The notes under the pieces were generated by a model. The model did not search any database. It was not told where the DNA came from and worked only from the letters and a program-made list of their open reading frames with translations. 64,000 nucleotides of DNA from Sesamum alatum. Its lineage: Eukaryota; Streptophyta; Magnoliopsida; Lamiales; Pedaliaceae. A program made the translations under genes and the position numbers. The stretch lies in assembly GCA_034509735.1 (NCBI GenBank), contig JACGWO010000003.1:34556466-34620465 (forward strand), read 5' to 3'. This document shows positions 46,508-59,443 of this stretch, in pieces (the stretch's first letter is position 1; the number at the start of each line of letters is the position of its first letter).

Positions 46508-49291
46508 TTAGGTTTGAGCGTCAGGCAAGCTGTGATACTTCCAGGGGTTGAACTCTATGGACTTGGTTTCTACTTCTTGAATGCTCTCTGAATTATCAAC
46601 TGCTTTGCAGTGCTGCCCGTATTCGCCATTGTATCGATAAACTTCCAGCTCTCCCCAAGGTGTTGAAGCGATTTCGTCTGTTAAGTCGAACCACTTGGGC
46701 TTATACTCATCACCGTTAGCCTCCCTCGTTCTCTTCTCCGCCCGTTGCCTCTCCTCCAGTCTGCACAAGTAGATATGTCAAACAACAAACTAAACTGCTG
46801 AATCCACGAGGTAAAATAACAACTTGTCTAGTGTAGGGACCTGGTTTTCTCCAAACCAGCTTTGGACAGGTCACCGTGCTCAAGTGCCAAACGGTCTGGA
46901 CGCAAACGAGAATCTGATGGCAGTAGCTTCTTAGGCGCTGTGTCGAAGCTGTTTATTTTGTGTGCAAAATGCGTATACTGAAATTTATCGTTCTTGGGGG
47001 CTTCTGCAACCCTCCAAACCTGCACCAACCGCCAAAATACGACTCATTTTCCTCTAACGATTGGAATAAAATGGCTTGAAGACAGTTCAAATGAAAGAAG
47101 GTAATCACTATATCAAGATAAACGAAAAATTCTTAACCAAAACTATCATGTTCTAACCTCTTTCAGTTCAGAGCCAGGCTTAGGTTCTCCTTCAGCGTCA
47201 CAAGCCTGGTAACTCATAAACTCATTCCACTTCCCAGTCATCAGAAATTTCGGTTCTTCCTGAGCATTATATACGTATCCATCCACTTCATAACGACCAG
47301 CACTGGAGACAAGCACATATAGTATCAAGAGATGAAATCAATGACGAAAAGCACATTGTTAACAAAGATTACGTTATTGACAGCTGGTCATGGAATCGTA
47401 CCCAAACCATCCACAAGGTTGAAAATACAGAACAACCTTGTCTCCGGTGGTGAGGTTCGTCAAGATCATGTCACCAGGTGAATCAACCCAAGTTCGTCCA
47501 AATATAATGTTATTAGCTTTTGAAGGAGGAGGAACCAAATCTAATACCACACCAGCTCTTTTGAGGGTCAGCCTCGTCCTGCACAACATACATAAGAGTA
47601 AGAATCATAGTTTCAAAGTCGGTACCCAATAAAATCTATACCAAATACAAGAAATTATAGCAAAATAAATCTACAAGGTCCGAATCTGACTGCAATAGAA
47701 AAACCTATAAAGTAGTTTCTGTTCATTAGAATGATTGCCTTTGGCCAAGACCAAGTCGAAAGCTTTGACGGTATCCGAGCGAAGTTCTTGAGATTGAACA
47801 TACAAGACGATAATGTAATAACACTGTTCACTGTGAAAAGAACTTTTACCTTCCAACAGGGTATATATCAACTGAGTTCCCCAAAAATTTGGTTTTCAAC
47901 TTCGAAGTAATATCATAAACGAAATGTTCGTTTTCCGCATGAGCTGCACTCATTGGAGGGTGATGACTAACCTGATATTAACATAATTTGTTAACAACCA
48001 TTTAACGCTTATGCATGAGGATGGAGAAATGGCAAATAATAATTGTAACATGGATCACCTGCTCTGCAATAAATGTAATGCCACCATGGTTGACCATCTC
48101 ATACGTCTCGCCAAGAATTGGATTAAACGGCTTCCATGTCCTCTGGACAGCAAAATATAAAGACACAAACCAAGAGGCTGAATGAAATACAGTAGCTCAT
48201 CAGAATAGTCGAACAAAGTTCAATCCACACGAGAAAAGCTACTGAAAAAGAACACATTACCAGCATACACTAATCTCATGTGTGGATCCTCGCATTCGTC
48301 TGCCAAGTCCAATAAATACGAGTATTCCATCAACTGTGAACAGAGTTATTCCCATCAGAATATTTCTCAACATCGTCTGTAGCAATAAACTTAAGAATTG
48401 AGGCAACACAAACCTCTGCCATTTTCTGAAGCATTGTCATAGGCTCAAAGATGAGAACCGGAAGTGTCACCATGGACGTGACATCAGAGCCAATATACTT
48501 ATGCATCATTTTCCAATAACTGTCCCGATCCTAGCAGAAGCAATTCATAGATAAATTACCCATGACTGGTAATCTAGACTGGATTAACCAAAATTACGAC
48601 TTACGAGCAACCTCTCCAGATAGCAACATGGGAAGATCCATAATTGACAAGGTGAAGAATACAACTACATAACATGAACAAAAAACTAAAGTAAATGAAT
48701 TACAATACCTCCTGCTTCCATCTCCCTTTTTGAGCTTCAATCTCAGCATCTTCAGTGCCACCATCAGGATTTATGATTTCAAGTCCTTCATAACCTAGCA
48801 AACTGGAGATGGGAAAAACTAATTACGATTGAACAAAATGTTAAACAAAGTATGACATATTTACTCTTTCTAATTGAGCCCAAGCAAGAAGCTCCAAAAA
48901 TAATCCACCAAAATCGCAAATCAAACACGAAAATCAGCCACATAGCAGCACGACATCTAAATGAAGTAAAGCAGCAATTGTATGCAAGAACCAAGACATC
49001 GATTCAAGAACTCAAATTACGGCCAAGAATCTTCAATCACGATTTACAACAAAAGAACTAAAACAAACAACCTAAGATTCAGAAAAGCATAAAACAAAAG
49101 ACCCACAACAGAAACACGAGAACTGAACTTGGGACCTTCAAATCAGAGCAAAAGATGAAGAAATTGTAAAGTAAAAGATGATGAGAATACCCATTAACGG
49201 ATTTGGACATGGCGCTGCCAAAACTGGAAAGGGTCGAAGCAAACGAAGCGAAAAATCCAGCGCCCTGTTTCTGATCACTGATCGGTGCCAT
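46508..49291 (-). CDS. ORP3C: Oxysterol-binding-protein-related protein, ORP3C-like
   Basis: Ten exons on the minus strand: 49191-49291, 48709-48802, 48414-48530, 48261-48333, 48059-48177, 47850-47971, 47402-47578, 47158-47302, 46841-47019, 46508-46760. They total 1,380 bases and 459 residues, with every splice phase consistent. ORPs shuttle sterols and phosphatidylinositol phosphates between membranes. The family signature EQVSHHPP is at residues 167-174; [22 protein letters not shown] and [12 protein letters not shown] follow as in the lipid-binding barrel. There is no PH domain, ankyrin repeat or membrane segment, which fits the short plant ORP3 class, known for ER-Golgi localisation. The N-terminus ([20 protein letters not shown]) could form an amphipathic helix. 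No frameshift was found in this gene, which matters when judging frameshifts elsewhere in the window. Confidence 0.95.
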
Positions 49292-49886
49292 CTTTTAGTT
49301 GCAATTCTAGAATAAAATTACTCAGGGAAGAAGAGTAAACCCTATATCACACTAGTTCTTTCGATTTCGAAGTATATATCTTCTGATCCTTTGGCGGTTT
49401 CCTTAGTTTGAAAGTCAAGAAAGACGTCAAAATATCTGTACGCGTTGAAGAACAGTCAATTAACATAAAGTCGTCTGTTGATGAGATATCTGAAAATTTT
49501 AATTTTAAATGAATTTGATTGGATTTAAATAAACTATTTATTAAATATAATATATTTATTGTATAATTAATTTATAATCTATAATTAATCATGTGATAAG
49601 TTATATATGATTAATTTAATTTGATTAATCCAGTAAGAATTTTCCCAAGATATCATACGGCCTTCTTGAATTAGAAGCGGGTAGGGGCTTCTTGGTAACT
49701 TTCGTTATTCTTCGGAATTAAGTGAAATTGAATTGGCCCAAAGTCGCCTGTTGCAATCAACCAAAACCCAACAATGATTTTGATAAATTTAAGTTGGGCT
49801 ATTTACCAATAATTTCATGGCCCACAAAAATTGGGTCAGCCCTTCGTTTAAGCTTCCACTTTTCTCATTTATTTAATTTTTTTGGG

Positions 49887-50430
49887 GGATAATTATACTC
49901 CCCTCTCTTGAGATTTGGTAATTACATGTAGAACCCCTAAAATTTTAAAAATTACATCTACTACCTCTGAGGTTTGCTTTTGTCTAATAAATAGGTCCCT
50001 CCGTTAGTCAAAATTTACCGAATTTGTTGATATTAGCAAAAGAAATTGAATCAAAAGGCAAGATTTACTATCAATTGACTTATTACTGACTTATTGTAGG
50101 TCAAACGAATCTTTTTATGACCAAACTACCCTTATATATCGTCATTCGTTAATGCATGAGAGGAGGTATATCTTCACCGTTATAAGGGTAATTTAGTTAT
50201 AAAAGATTTATTTAACCTGCATTAAGTTATTAATAAGTCAATCGAGGATAAACATCGATTTTCATTCAGTTTCTTTGTTAATATCAACAAATACAGTGAA
50301 TTTTAACTAACGAATGGACCTATTTGTTAGACAGAAGTAAACCTCAGAGGTACTAAATATAATTTTTCAAATTACAGCGGGTCTACCTATAATTACACTA
50401 AACCTCAGGAGAGGGGAGTGTAATTATCCA
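49887..50430. mobile_element. Long-TIR foldback MITE, family A2
   Basis: 544 bases with terminal inverted repeats of about 130 bases: GGATAATTATACTCCCCTCT at the left and its near-complement (AGAGGGGAGTGTAATTATCC) at the right. Inner pairs are ACCTCTGAGGTTTGCTT and TAATAAATAGGTCC. A second copy is at 60580-61065 and shares the core GACTTATTGTAGGT and CAAACTACCCTTAT. Confidence 0.8.
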
Positions 50431-52493
50431 TCCCCCTTTTTTTAAGGAATCAAAATTGGTTTTCTAACTCCTCCTGAATTCAAACTCCTGATCTGTCTTT
50501 CACAAGAACAACACGTTCTCGAACACCATTTTCACGAGAATTAATGAACCATGACTTACTAGTGGAAAGCTCAAACTAGAATAGATGCAAATACCAGTCT
50601 TTTTTCAAACTTTTAACTAATTAAACTGGGAGTGGATGTGCGGGGTGTGTGGGTGGTCCATTTGCACTCAATACAATACAATAGATGGGCTTACACACAC
50701 ATACACACACACAGAGTGTTAACTGTTAAGTTAATATGATGAGAATGAAGAGAGAATGGAATGGAGGCCACACACTTGTTGCTCTCACATACTAAAAACT
50801 AGCTGCTCCAATCAACATCCATCTGCTACGGATGATCCTAATAAATATGCCACCGCACCACTTAAATGCTACATACATAATATTATTATTTTCCTATATT
50901 TGTTCATCGCATTGACAAAATTAATGATTTAAGCCACCTCTCCCTTTCAGACCACCTCTGCTCCCACACCACCACAACACATAAAATTCTATGAAACTTT
51001 TTTCTTACATAAATTGGGTATAAAGACACCAAACAAGAGGAATTTATATACACACTACCCATATAACATAATTCACATTGTTTATTGATGTGTACTGGAG
51101 AGTCTATAGCACCTGATTGAAGGATCTTCTCGAAAATTCTAAAATTATCAGATGGAATAACCTGCAAACGACTTATCTTCTAGGAGATATGCGAGCGAAA
51201 AAGATCCTGCCAAGTCAGCCAAACATCTTTTTGTTAGTTACTTATCTTTAATCAGTCGATTCGAACTAGCACTAGTGTTCCTGATTGCACCTCTTGGGGT
51301 GATGTGGCTTAGGATGTGTAAAATGCAGCAGGCATGAACGACAATCGACCCACTGGTACTTAACTTGTTTTTCAAAAGAGTGAAAGAATCCGTGCCTGTT
51401 GGGCATGCTAGACTAAGCAAGTAGATGTTTCACACCTTAATGTGAATTTAAGTCAGATTTATTTATTAAGCATAGAAGCATCATATATAATAAAAACTCC
51501 GTTTCCGACCCGTAATTTCACCCTTTCACAATTACTTTGAACTTTACACCCTAAAACCCTCTTAAATACATGTACTATTGCAGTTGCATTCAAAAAAATT
51601 TGAAAAAAGAGGCATGAGTAGTTTGGATTTGCAAGTGTAGGAAAGATGAATTATGATGTGTGTTTGGGGGGGGGGGGTGGGGGTTGTCCGAATGCATGGG
51701 TAGTAGTGGGCACAAGGGCGAGTAATTATGTTAGAAAACGGCATTGATTGTGAAGGGTAAAGGTGGAGTGAGGGCCCAAATATAGATAGATAGGGGGTGA
51801 GAGGTCGCATTCTGGGCTCTATGTCTGTCCGCCATCTACACTGTCCCTTTTTCCCCCAACACACAATGTGTTGGCCATCAGATCATCAATCCAATTTGGT
51901 CAAGTAATTTGTAAATAGTAAAATGTTAAATCAACGGCTAGGATAGATTGTGTACGAGGGCTGCTTTTTTTCGGGCACCGGCTTCTTAGGATGGCGCCCA
52001 CACGGTTAACAATGTATAGCCCATGTTGTCATATATTAGACCGAATTATAACTCACAATTTGTTGGATTATATGAAATATATTATAGTTTTTTTCTAATG
52101 ATCTAATTGTCACGACACATTATTCATGATACATATGTAATAATTGATACCCAAAAAATACAAGATACAATAAAGAACTCAATTAGAAAGAAAATCCAAG
52201 AAAAATTTAAGGCTACAAGTAGCCCAAAAAGAAGAGGACTTCCGCCCTCAATCACCGGAGGAAGTGTATTAATTTGTAAGTTAGTTGGTATATTTAATTT
52301 TTATAAGGGGTTAAATACAAAAGATTATTTTTTTATTTGCAAAAGACGAAATGTGCAAAAAAATATCCTATGAATAAAAAGATAAGGCCAAAAACCTCCA
52401 TATTGTTTGTCAATATTTCTAACTTGCTGTTGCCCAAAAAAAAAAAAAAAAAACAAGGCATTTGAACGCATAGTCACACTAAAAAAATAAAGG

Positions 52494-52771
52494 GATAATT
52501 ACATTTACACTTTCTGATCTATAATCTATTTACACAAACTACCCCAACCTTTTGCATAATTACAGAAACCATCCTTGATAACCAAAAAATAGGGGTAGTT
52601 TGTGTAATAATATCGATACTTCTGAGGAGTGTAAGTCTAATTTTCTAAAACATAGGGGTGGTTTGTGTAAATGATGCTTACATTTCTAGTGGGTGTATGT
52701 ATAATTATTCAAAATGCGTGGGTGGTTTGTGTAAACTGACCTTAGATTAGGAGGTGTAAATGTAATTATCC
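52494..52771 (+). mobile_element. MITE family B
   Basis: TIRs of about 55 bases (GGATAATTACATTTACACTT at the left, its complement ending TGTAATTATCC at the right) and probable 9-base duplications AAAAATAAA on both sides suggest Mutator-like mobilisation. The interior has three repeats of GGGGTGGTTTGTGTAA. An inverted copy is at 58797-59079. Confidence 0.75.
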
Positions 52772-52789
52772 TAAAAATAAATGATCTTG

Positions 52790-53285
52790 TGTTACCATTG
52801 TGTGATGCTCACACAGAATACTTTCCCTGTCTTGAATATTCAGCCACATCTTATTTGTCATTGTGAGCTTTCCTAGGATAGCTAGCCATAATATAAACTC
52901 AGAAATCCTAGAAAAAGCCCCTTGAACAAAAAGTGCCAAATAAACAGAAGCTAAGTATGTTATTATTTCAATGATGTCCAAGTTAGTTGAAGTAGGCCAA
53001 TTGAACTTTTCCCTTGTCCAAATTATGTAATGAACAAGGTTGAGTAAGTGATGCCTTAGTTTAAGCATCTTATTTCATTTCCAGGAACCTTGAGTGTCTG
53101 CACTGTCCATAGTATTTTTAGTTTCAGCCTATAATTCAACAACCATTGCACCCATAGTGATGTCTCATTTTGAGTTACGATGTCCCACAAATGCTTACTA
53201 ATAAGAGTTTTGTTGAGCAGCCACATCTTTAATCCACAAATTGAAACGTCTTCTTTCCACCCTCTTCTTTCTCTCTCTTTCTTTG
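52790..53285 (-). pseudogene. LINE remnant, reverse-transcriptase C-terminal region
   Basis: On the minus strand, two frames give WLLNKTLISKHLWDIVTQN, VQWLLNYRLK, then MLKLRHHLLNLVHYIIW and ISEFILWLAILGKLTMTNKMW. This order is that of the tail of plant non-LTR reverse transcriptases, running into the RT-associated zinc-binding domain (WLAILGKL..T.D..). It has at least one frame break near 53060 and stops, and nothing of the catalytic RT domain is present. It is a short dead fragment. Confidence 0.7.
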
Positions 53286-53831
53286 TTCTCTTCAATCTCT
53301 TTAACCGTTTCTCTTTTATTCCATTTTTATTTTCGGATCAAGTTTCTCAAAATTTTTGAGATGGTCATAATAATTTAACTAATTTGGATTATTCGAAATT
53401 TTTTATCACTTACTTTAATTGAAGATATTGATAGTTATTTATTTTTGAAAATGACATAATTATGTATATTTTTTAAGTCATGTATTATGGTAAAGAACTT
53501 AACTATAAAACATGTTTATTTTGTGTTTTATCTTAATGTTGAATTTCGATCTTTCTTAGGCCTATCAATAGGCCAAAATTGCTCAGGTCCAAACCCATAC
53601 ATTTATATGAGACCCAGACTCATTAAATTAAAATAATTGGACTTGAGTCGAGTAAAATATCCTTCTTACCCAATGGCCAACTTACCCAAGTCCCAACCCG
53701 ATATTTCCCTCTCCACAAACCACTATCTCTCACACTCAACTCTCCCTCTCTCTCCCTCTCCCAATCTACTCTCAACCCTTTCTCCTCAAATCTCTATCAA
53801 TTCTTTTCCTCTCTCTTGACTCTTTCTCACC

Positions 53832-54023
53832 ATGCTTTCTGAAATTGACCGTCACCTCCGTCACGCCCATGTCAAGAAACCTAAATCGGACGGAGTTCTA
53901 GGCTTAGACTTGAACGAAGCTTTCATCCTAGCGTCATCAGCGCCGCCATCGATTTTCTCTAGTAGCGGGAGTCTCCAGGCCACCGATTGCGATGAGGCCC
54001 ACCGCTTGCTGGCCGCCACTTGA
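53832..54023 (+). CDS. Small possible gene, 63 residues, EAR-like motif
   Basis: An open frame (MLSEIDRHLRHAHVKKP...AHRLLAAT) follows about 150 bases of CT-rich DNA that looks like a plant 5' leader. The ATG context CACCATGCT is reasonable. Codon use is GC-richer than the surroundings. The centre has LGLDLNEAF, similar to the LxLxL/DLN repression motif, and a basic-rich N-terminus. I do not recognise the family. It may be a small protein, or the first exon or relic of a larger gene; no matching second exon was found in the AT-rich DNA after 54024. Confidence 0.4.
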   Translation: MLSEIDRHLRHAHVKKPKSDGVLGLDLNEAFILASSAPPSIFSSSGSLQATDCDEAHRLLAAT

Positions 54024-54245
54024 GAAACACCCTCCTATTTTTTTACACTTGTTTAGTTCCCCTGGGTTATTTTGTTTTTATCAATCCTTTTAGTTGGGAT
54101 TGTGGATTCATTAAAAATGTTTTTTGGATTATTTACAAGAAATTTTGGGGGTTAGGAGTAAGAAGAAATCGTAGAGAATCGAAAAAAAAAAAAAGTATTG
54201 ATCTGGCAGGAAAATTTGTTGAAGAAGAACTGGGACGTTTAAAAA

Positions 54246-54249
<4 letters not shown>

Positions 54250-54286
<37 letters not shown>
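54250..54286. repeat. (GA)n microsatellite
   Basis: About 18 GA units. Confidence 0.95.
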
Positions 54287-54290
<4 letters not shown>

Positions 54291-54794
54291 CATCGGGTTT
54301 GGGCCGGACCCGACCCGACCCAGAAAATCGAGATTGTTACAATGCTTTCGGGTCTAGAGACCCATTGGGTCTTGACTTGGATGGGTAGGGGCTAGGCATT
54401 TAATAATTTATTTGGATTTTTGTTGGGCCTGGGTTTGAGTAGGGCCTTAGTCTACCCATTAACAGACGTAAATTCTTTCCTTTATATAGTGTTATATATT
54501 TTGATATTTGTCATATTGCATATTATAATTTTATAAGAATATATATATAAAATAACATATATATTAATTATTATATATAGTTGTGTGAGGACATTATCAT
54601 ATCCTAAATTTTTAAAATTTTCATGCCACTATGCTCGTATCGTATCGTTCATATCGTCTTGTCCTTATTCATGCATCATAACCAGCTATCCTTGTACAAC
54701 CATCATCAATTGTGCTTCTTTTCCCTACGTTCCCCTCCCTACCCCTTTTTACCCATTTCATTTTTCAGTGTCGTATTTAACCTTGTAATTAATG

Positions 54795-56178
54795 GGCTAA
54801 ATTTTAATTTATCCCTCTATGTTTTGTTGAAAACGCTAAAACCCCTCCTTTGACTTAAAAATAGGCAAAAAAAACCTCGTATTTTGTTAAACTCAGCAAA
54901 AAACTCCCCCGTTAGAAACTAACGAAAAGTGGGATGCACGCACGGATGGTGCGTTTGGACATATTTTTTGCGCATTTTGCCCCCTTTTTGACCCTTAATT
55001 GACAAAAATGCCGCTATATTGTGCTAAAAATTACCACGGTCAAATTTACTTGTTTCAACCTTATTTTTAGTGGTTTTTATTGCATTTCATCCCTCCTAAA
55101 AAAGTAAGTAATTTTGTTCTTAAGTACATCTATTTAAATATTAAAATACCAAAAAATTCTATAATTTATTTATAAATTTATAATTTAAATTGACAAATTA
55201 AATTAAAATCATGATACATAAAATAATATACAAAAATTTATTTTTTGAAATTTAAAAATCTATATCAATATAAATACAATCAATTATAATAATTATATTT
55301 TATTACTTATTTAAGGTTTTATTTAGTTTAATATATTTAAATAAATTTTAATATTTATTATAAATAATATGTAAATTTTAAATAAATATTATAAGTATTT
55401 AAAACTAAAATTTAATACTTTTATTTAATTATTTTTAAGTTGCAAACAATTAAAATTAATTTTTAAATTTTAAAAAACTTAATAAGAATAATATGTTTTT
55501 ATATTTTTTTTTTAATCTGGAGATGGCGGTCGCCGTCGCCCAAATGTGCAGCCATCGCCATTTCTGCCCTAGGCGACGACTGCATCGCCCAGGGCAGACC
55601 TGTCGCCTAGACCAGATCTGGGCAACGACCACATCGCCTAGGGGTGATGGCACGTCGTTGCCAAGATTTGCTCTGGGCGTGCGCAGTGGCGTTCGCCAGA
55701 TTGGGGCCGACGATGAGCCATCGCCTCTCTTTTCCTGCGCGCTCACCGTCGCCCCCCTTTTGTTAGGCAACGGGGAGGGGGGGTTTGGCAGGGCGGTGCA
55801 GGGGTGGAGTGGTGAGGGTAGATTCTATTTATTTTATTTTTCAAATAATAAATTTATAATATATATTTCTAAATTAATTAAATTTAACTGTGATTCTCTT
55901 ATAAATTTAAGATCAAACGGTTAAAATTAATTGATTAGATTTAACGACTTTCATATATCAGTAAAGATTCAACGATCATTAAATTAAAGAATAATATATA
56001 ATAAGTAAGGGTTTAACAATCAATTTCACTAAAAGTTAACACCGTTAGTTATGACTAACGGAAAGAGACGATTGAGCTATATTTAATAAAATAGAAAGGG
56101 ATTTTTAACCTACTTTTAAAACATAGAAGAAATTTTAGTTGAATTTTAAAAACACAGTGGGTTTTATGCATTTACGCC
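54795..56178. mobile_element. Mutator-like element with GC-rich core (1.4 kb)
   Basis: A perfect 9-base target-site duplication, TAATTAATG (54786-54794 and 56179-56187), flanks inverted termini GGCTAAATTTTAATTTATCC and its loose complement ending ATGCATTTACGCC. The similarity runs inward for about 130 bases (CTATGTTTTG/CTATGTTTTA, ACTAACG on both arms). A 9-base duplication is typical of Mutator-like elements. The arms are very AT-rich, whereas 55515-55820 is strongly GC-rich and has an open frame of about 110 codons on the plus strand (MAVAVAQMCSHRHF..., start near 55523) that matches no family I know. The core has internal inverted repeats around CGCCTAG and CTGGGC. It may be a captured host fragment (Pack-MULE) or a GC-rich satellite. 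Confidence 0.75.
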
Positions 56179-56888
56179 TAATTAATGTAACTCGTAAAGT
56201 ACAAATACTAGGGCATGATTTATTGCTTGTACCTAATCTTCCTTTGTAAGACACTAAACTCTATTAGAATTGCATAAACACATAAATAAGATAATTTCTT
56301 AATTATAGATAAGTGGAATAGAAGCAAATGATCGATCCATCTAGATTTTATAATTAATGTATTCAATGATCGATCATGAGCATATATAGGAAATTAAAGA
56401 GACGATACATTGCTATAATTTTTTAATATTAACACCGTCCAAGTAGTTGTACAATTATTAGATTAAATAAATAGAAGACCATAATTATAGCACTCTCTTC
56501 CTAATGAAGTGGTACGGAAGCATTTGCAATCAAAAAGTACTGTCCTTTTCTTGCAAAACAAATTATATTATGACTCTAATCTATTAACAATGTTGTTCAT
56601 GAGTGAAGAAAAACCTTAGGTTTTAAGTGTTTGAATGTTTGAATACATTCATGGTAAAATGTTCTTTAAGGAATGGAAGACTAACATATATTAACACCCA
56701 TGATTGCAGAAATTAGAAAACTAATTATGGTTAGGACGAGAATGAAAAGAGTTAACGCCTCCCAATAATGTTTCGAATCCCTACTCATTGGTAAAAATCC
56801 TACTTACGATCCAACTTACTTATCACTGGACTGACAACTTATTAGTAACATTTATTCAAATATGGCTTAATAGTAGTGCATATTAGAA

Positions 56889-57339
56889 GAAATTACACTT
56901 TTAGTCTTATAGGATAGGAGTTCAACACTTTTAATCATCTGCTTTACGAAATTTTTAAAATAATCCCAAAATTAGAAAAATTCTATACATCTAGTCGTAT
57001 GTTTTACGAAATATTCTGAATGATCCCAAAATTGAAAAGATTTGGCATATTTAATCACGTGTCAAAGTTTTCGTGAAAAAAATCAATGCGCGTGTCCATC
57101 AGTTGTGTAAGCAACCAAGCTAACGAACATGTGCATTGCACGTGTTCTTGTCATTTATTTTTTTGCCGAAAACTTTAATATGAGACATAATGCGTTGAGA
57201 AATTTTGGGATTATTTTAAAAATTCCACGCTTAACAGAGACTAAATGGGTATAATTTTTCTAGCTTTGAGACTATTTTCAAAATTCCATAAAGTAGCAAA
57301 CTAAATTTTTTATCCTATGGGATTAAAAATGTAATTTTG
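56889..57339. mobile_element. MITE family C, copy 1
   Basis: The left arm AAATTACACTTTTAGTCTTA and TAGGATAGG is mirrored at the right by CCTATGGGATTAAAAATGTA and ATTTT. Sub-repeats such as TTTACGAAAT and ATCCCAAAATT occur on each arm in inverse order. About 450 bases, non-coding. Confidence 0.65.
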
Positions 57340-58258
57340 TTTACATATTAATTAGTTCTAGACAAAATTTTGAAATATAATTAGATAAATTAATATGTAC
57401 ATGTTCTCATAAAATTCGAATTAGATAAAGAAAAAACAGCAACTTCGTTTTAAATAATTAATCTATTCATCTTAATTGGCCAGCCATTATCCTTTCAATA
57501 TTAGCAAATTTTGATGATAAAAAGAATTCCTTAATCATTGCTCTATCGACAACTAGCAGAACCATATCCTAAGCAAAATCTCACATTATGATTAGTATTA
57601 AATAATATTATATCCATATGTCAAAAATAATAAACTATCATTTATCGCATAATTGCATGTGAGTTTTGGATCCCAAAAAAGGGTAGGCCCCGAATGTCAA
57701 AGCCGTATACCGACGATAACATCCCATGCATGCAACTATTTTAATAATGTCTTTTATATATTTCTTGATTATCAATTTATAAATATCGCTATTATATATT
57801 TCTTGATTATCAATTTATAAATATCGCTATATATATATATATATTATCTATAATTTGAAAGATCTGGCATGCATGTGTTAATCATTAGTTGATAACTCAA
57901 ATTGCACTTATTTTGACCATATAATTACTTAAATAGGAAAAAGAGTAGTTCGTGTGATAAGTAATCTCTTTAACATATTGATATATATATATATATATAA
58001 TATAAATTTAAAAAAACTCAAAATCCTATATTTTTTTAATTTAAAGATGTTATATGCATATCGCATGAGTCATGCCCACGTAAAGTTACATTTGAATTTC
58101 CTTTAATAACTTAAAATACATAAAAAAAACAACTATATTTTAATATTCAAACAAAAATTAAGTTTAAATAAATTTTTTATGCATAGTATGAACTAGGAAG
58201 TGAGGAATGCCTCGTTGTACGAGATATTGTCCGTTATAACCTTATATAAATCCGACGG

Positions 58259-58600
58259 CGAAATTATATATATATACTTTAGTTCCATAGGATGGCTGTT
58301 CAATACTTTTAGTCCTTTGCTTTACAAAATTTTCAAAATGGTCTCAAAATTGAAAAAACTCGACACATTTAGTCCTATGCTTTACAGGATCTCAAAATTG
58401 AAAGAAAACTCGACACATTTAGTCCCATAAATCCCATAAAGCAAAGTATTAAATATGTCAAATTTCTTGATTTGAGATCACTGGGGATTAAATATGTCGT
58501 ATTTTTCCAAACATGAGACCATTTTGAAGATCTCATAAAATAGAAAACTAAACGTGTTGAAATCCTATATATACTAGGGGATTAAAAATATAATTTTGCC
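58259..58600. mobile_element. MITE family C, copy 2
   Basis: It shares CTTTAGTTCCATAGGATG, TTTGCTTTACAAAATTTTCA and GGGGATTAAAAATATAATTT with copy 1. An internal segment (ACTCGACACATTTAGTCC) is duplicated in tandem. Confidence 0.65.
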
Positions 58601-58796
58601 AAACCCCACAATTTCTTTTAAAAATACGATTCGATAAAGAGATGAGATCATCATCTATAGGGTTTCTAAATAAGCCATTAAAACTTATCATTTGTAATCG
58701 ATATGCAGACATATGACAATAATTTTTAAAACAGTCACCAAGCTGAGCTTGATTATTACATCAAAGAATAGTTTTTTTTTATATTTAAAATACAAA

Positions 58797-59079
58797 GGTA
58801 ATTATATTTACATTCTCTAACCTATGGCATGTTTACACAAATCACCCGTATCTTTTGATAATTATACATACACCCACTAGAAAGTAAGCATCATTTACAC
58901 AAATTAACTACCCCTATTTTTTTAGGAAATTACACTTACATCCTTCAAAAGTATCGATATTATTACACAAACTACCCCTATTTTTTGGCTATCAAGGGTG
59001 GTTTCTGTAATTATGCAAAAAAGCAGCGATAATTTCTGTAAATAAATTATAAATTAGAGAGTGTAGATATAATTATACC
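58797..59079 (-). mobile_element. MITE family B, inverted copy
   Basis: It is the reverse complement of the family B element at 52494-52771, including TTGCATAATTACAGAAACCA and AATAGGGGTAGTTTGTGTAA (minus strand). Near-matching 9-base flanks TAAAATACA and TAAAATATA. Confidence 0.75.
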
Positions 59080-59443
59080 TAAAATATAACGAATCGAACT
59101 CAAATTAACTTGAAACGAGCCCATCGATCACAGTCGACTGATTTTGTAGGCTTGGAGATTATTGTAAACCTAATAATAAATATTGGGAAGCTGGGATGGT
59201 CACATGTGAAATGAAGGGTTAGGGAAGGGGTTGGAGCAATATTGGTGGGCAGTTCACATGTGTTGCCTAATAACCCTAATCTCATCTTCTTTGTGCTGAA
59301 ATATGTTGCAGTATTTGCATGAGTCAGCAGATCTTGCTAGAATCAGCTTTTACGGATCAGCCCGCCTATTAAAATTGCCTGCTCCCAACTGTTTCACCAC
59401 CCACCTTCTGCTTAAATGCCTTCGCAATTTTTCATTTTTTATA

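Larger units (their letters stand above)
49292..53831. other. Intergenic with repeats, ORP to the 53.8-kb ORF
   Basis: The ORP promoter is at the left. A long-TIR element (49887-50430), CA-repeats (about 50695-50714), a poly-G run (about 51665-51677), a family B MITE (52494-52771) and a LINE remnant (52790-53285) follow. Frames at 50904-51167 and 51562-51864 show no family signature. Confidence 0.45.

Noticed and set aside
51562..51864. 100-codon frame on the minus strand next to a poly-G run
   Set aside because: Low-complexity Pro/Thr/His composition produced by simple repeats; no family signature.
55493..55924. A genuine 143-codon protein gene
   Set aside because: The frame lies in the GC core of a transposon, starts at a non-ATG codon in the long form, matches no family, and the opposite strand is equally open, as expected for GC-rich DNA.
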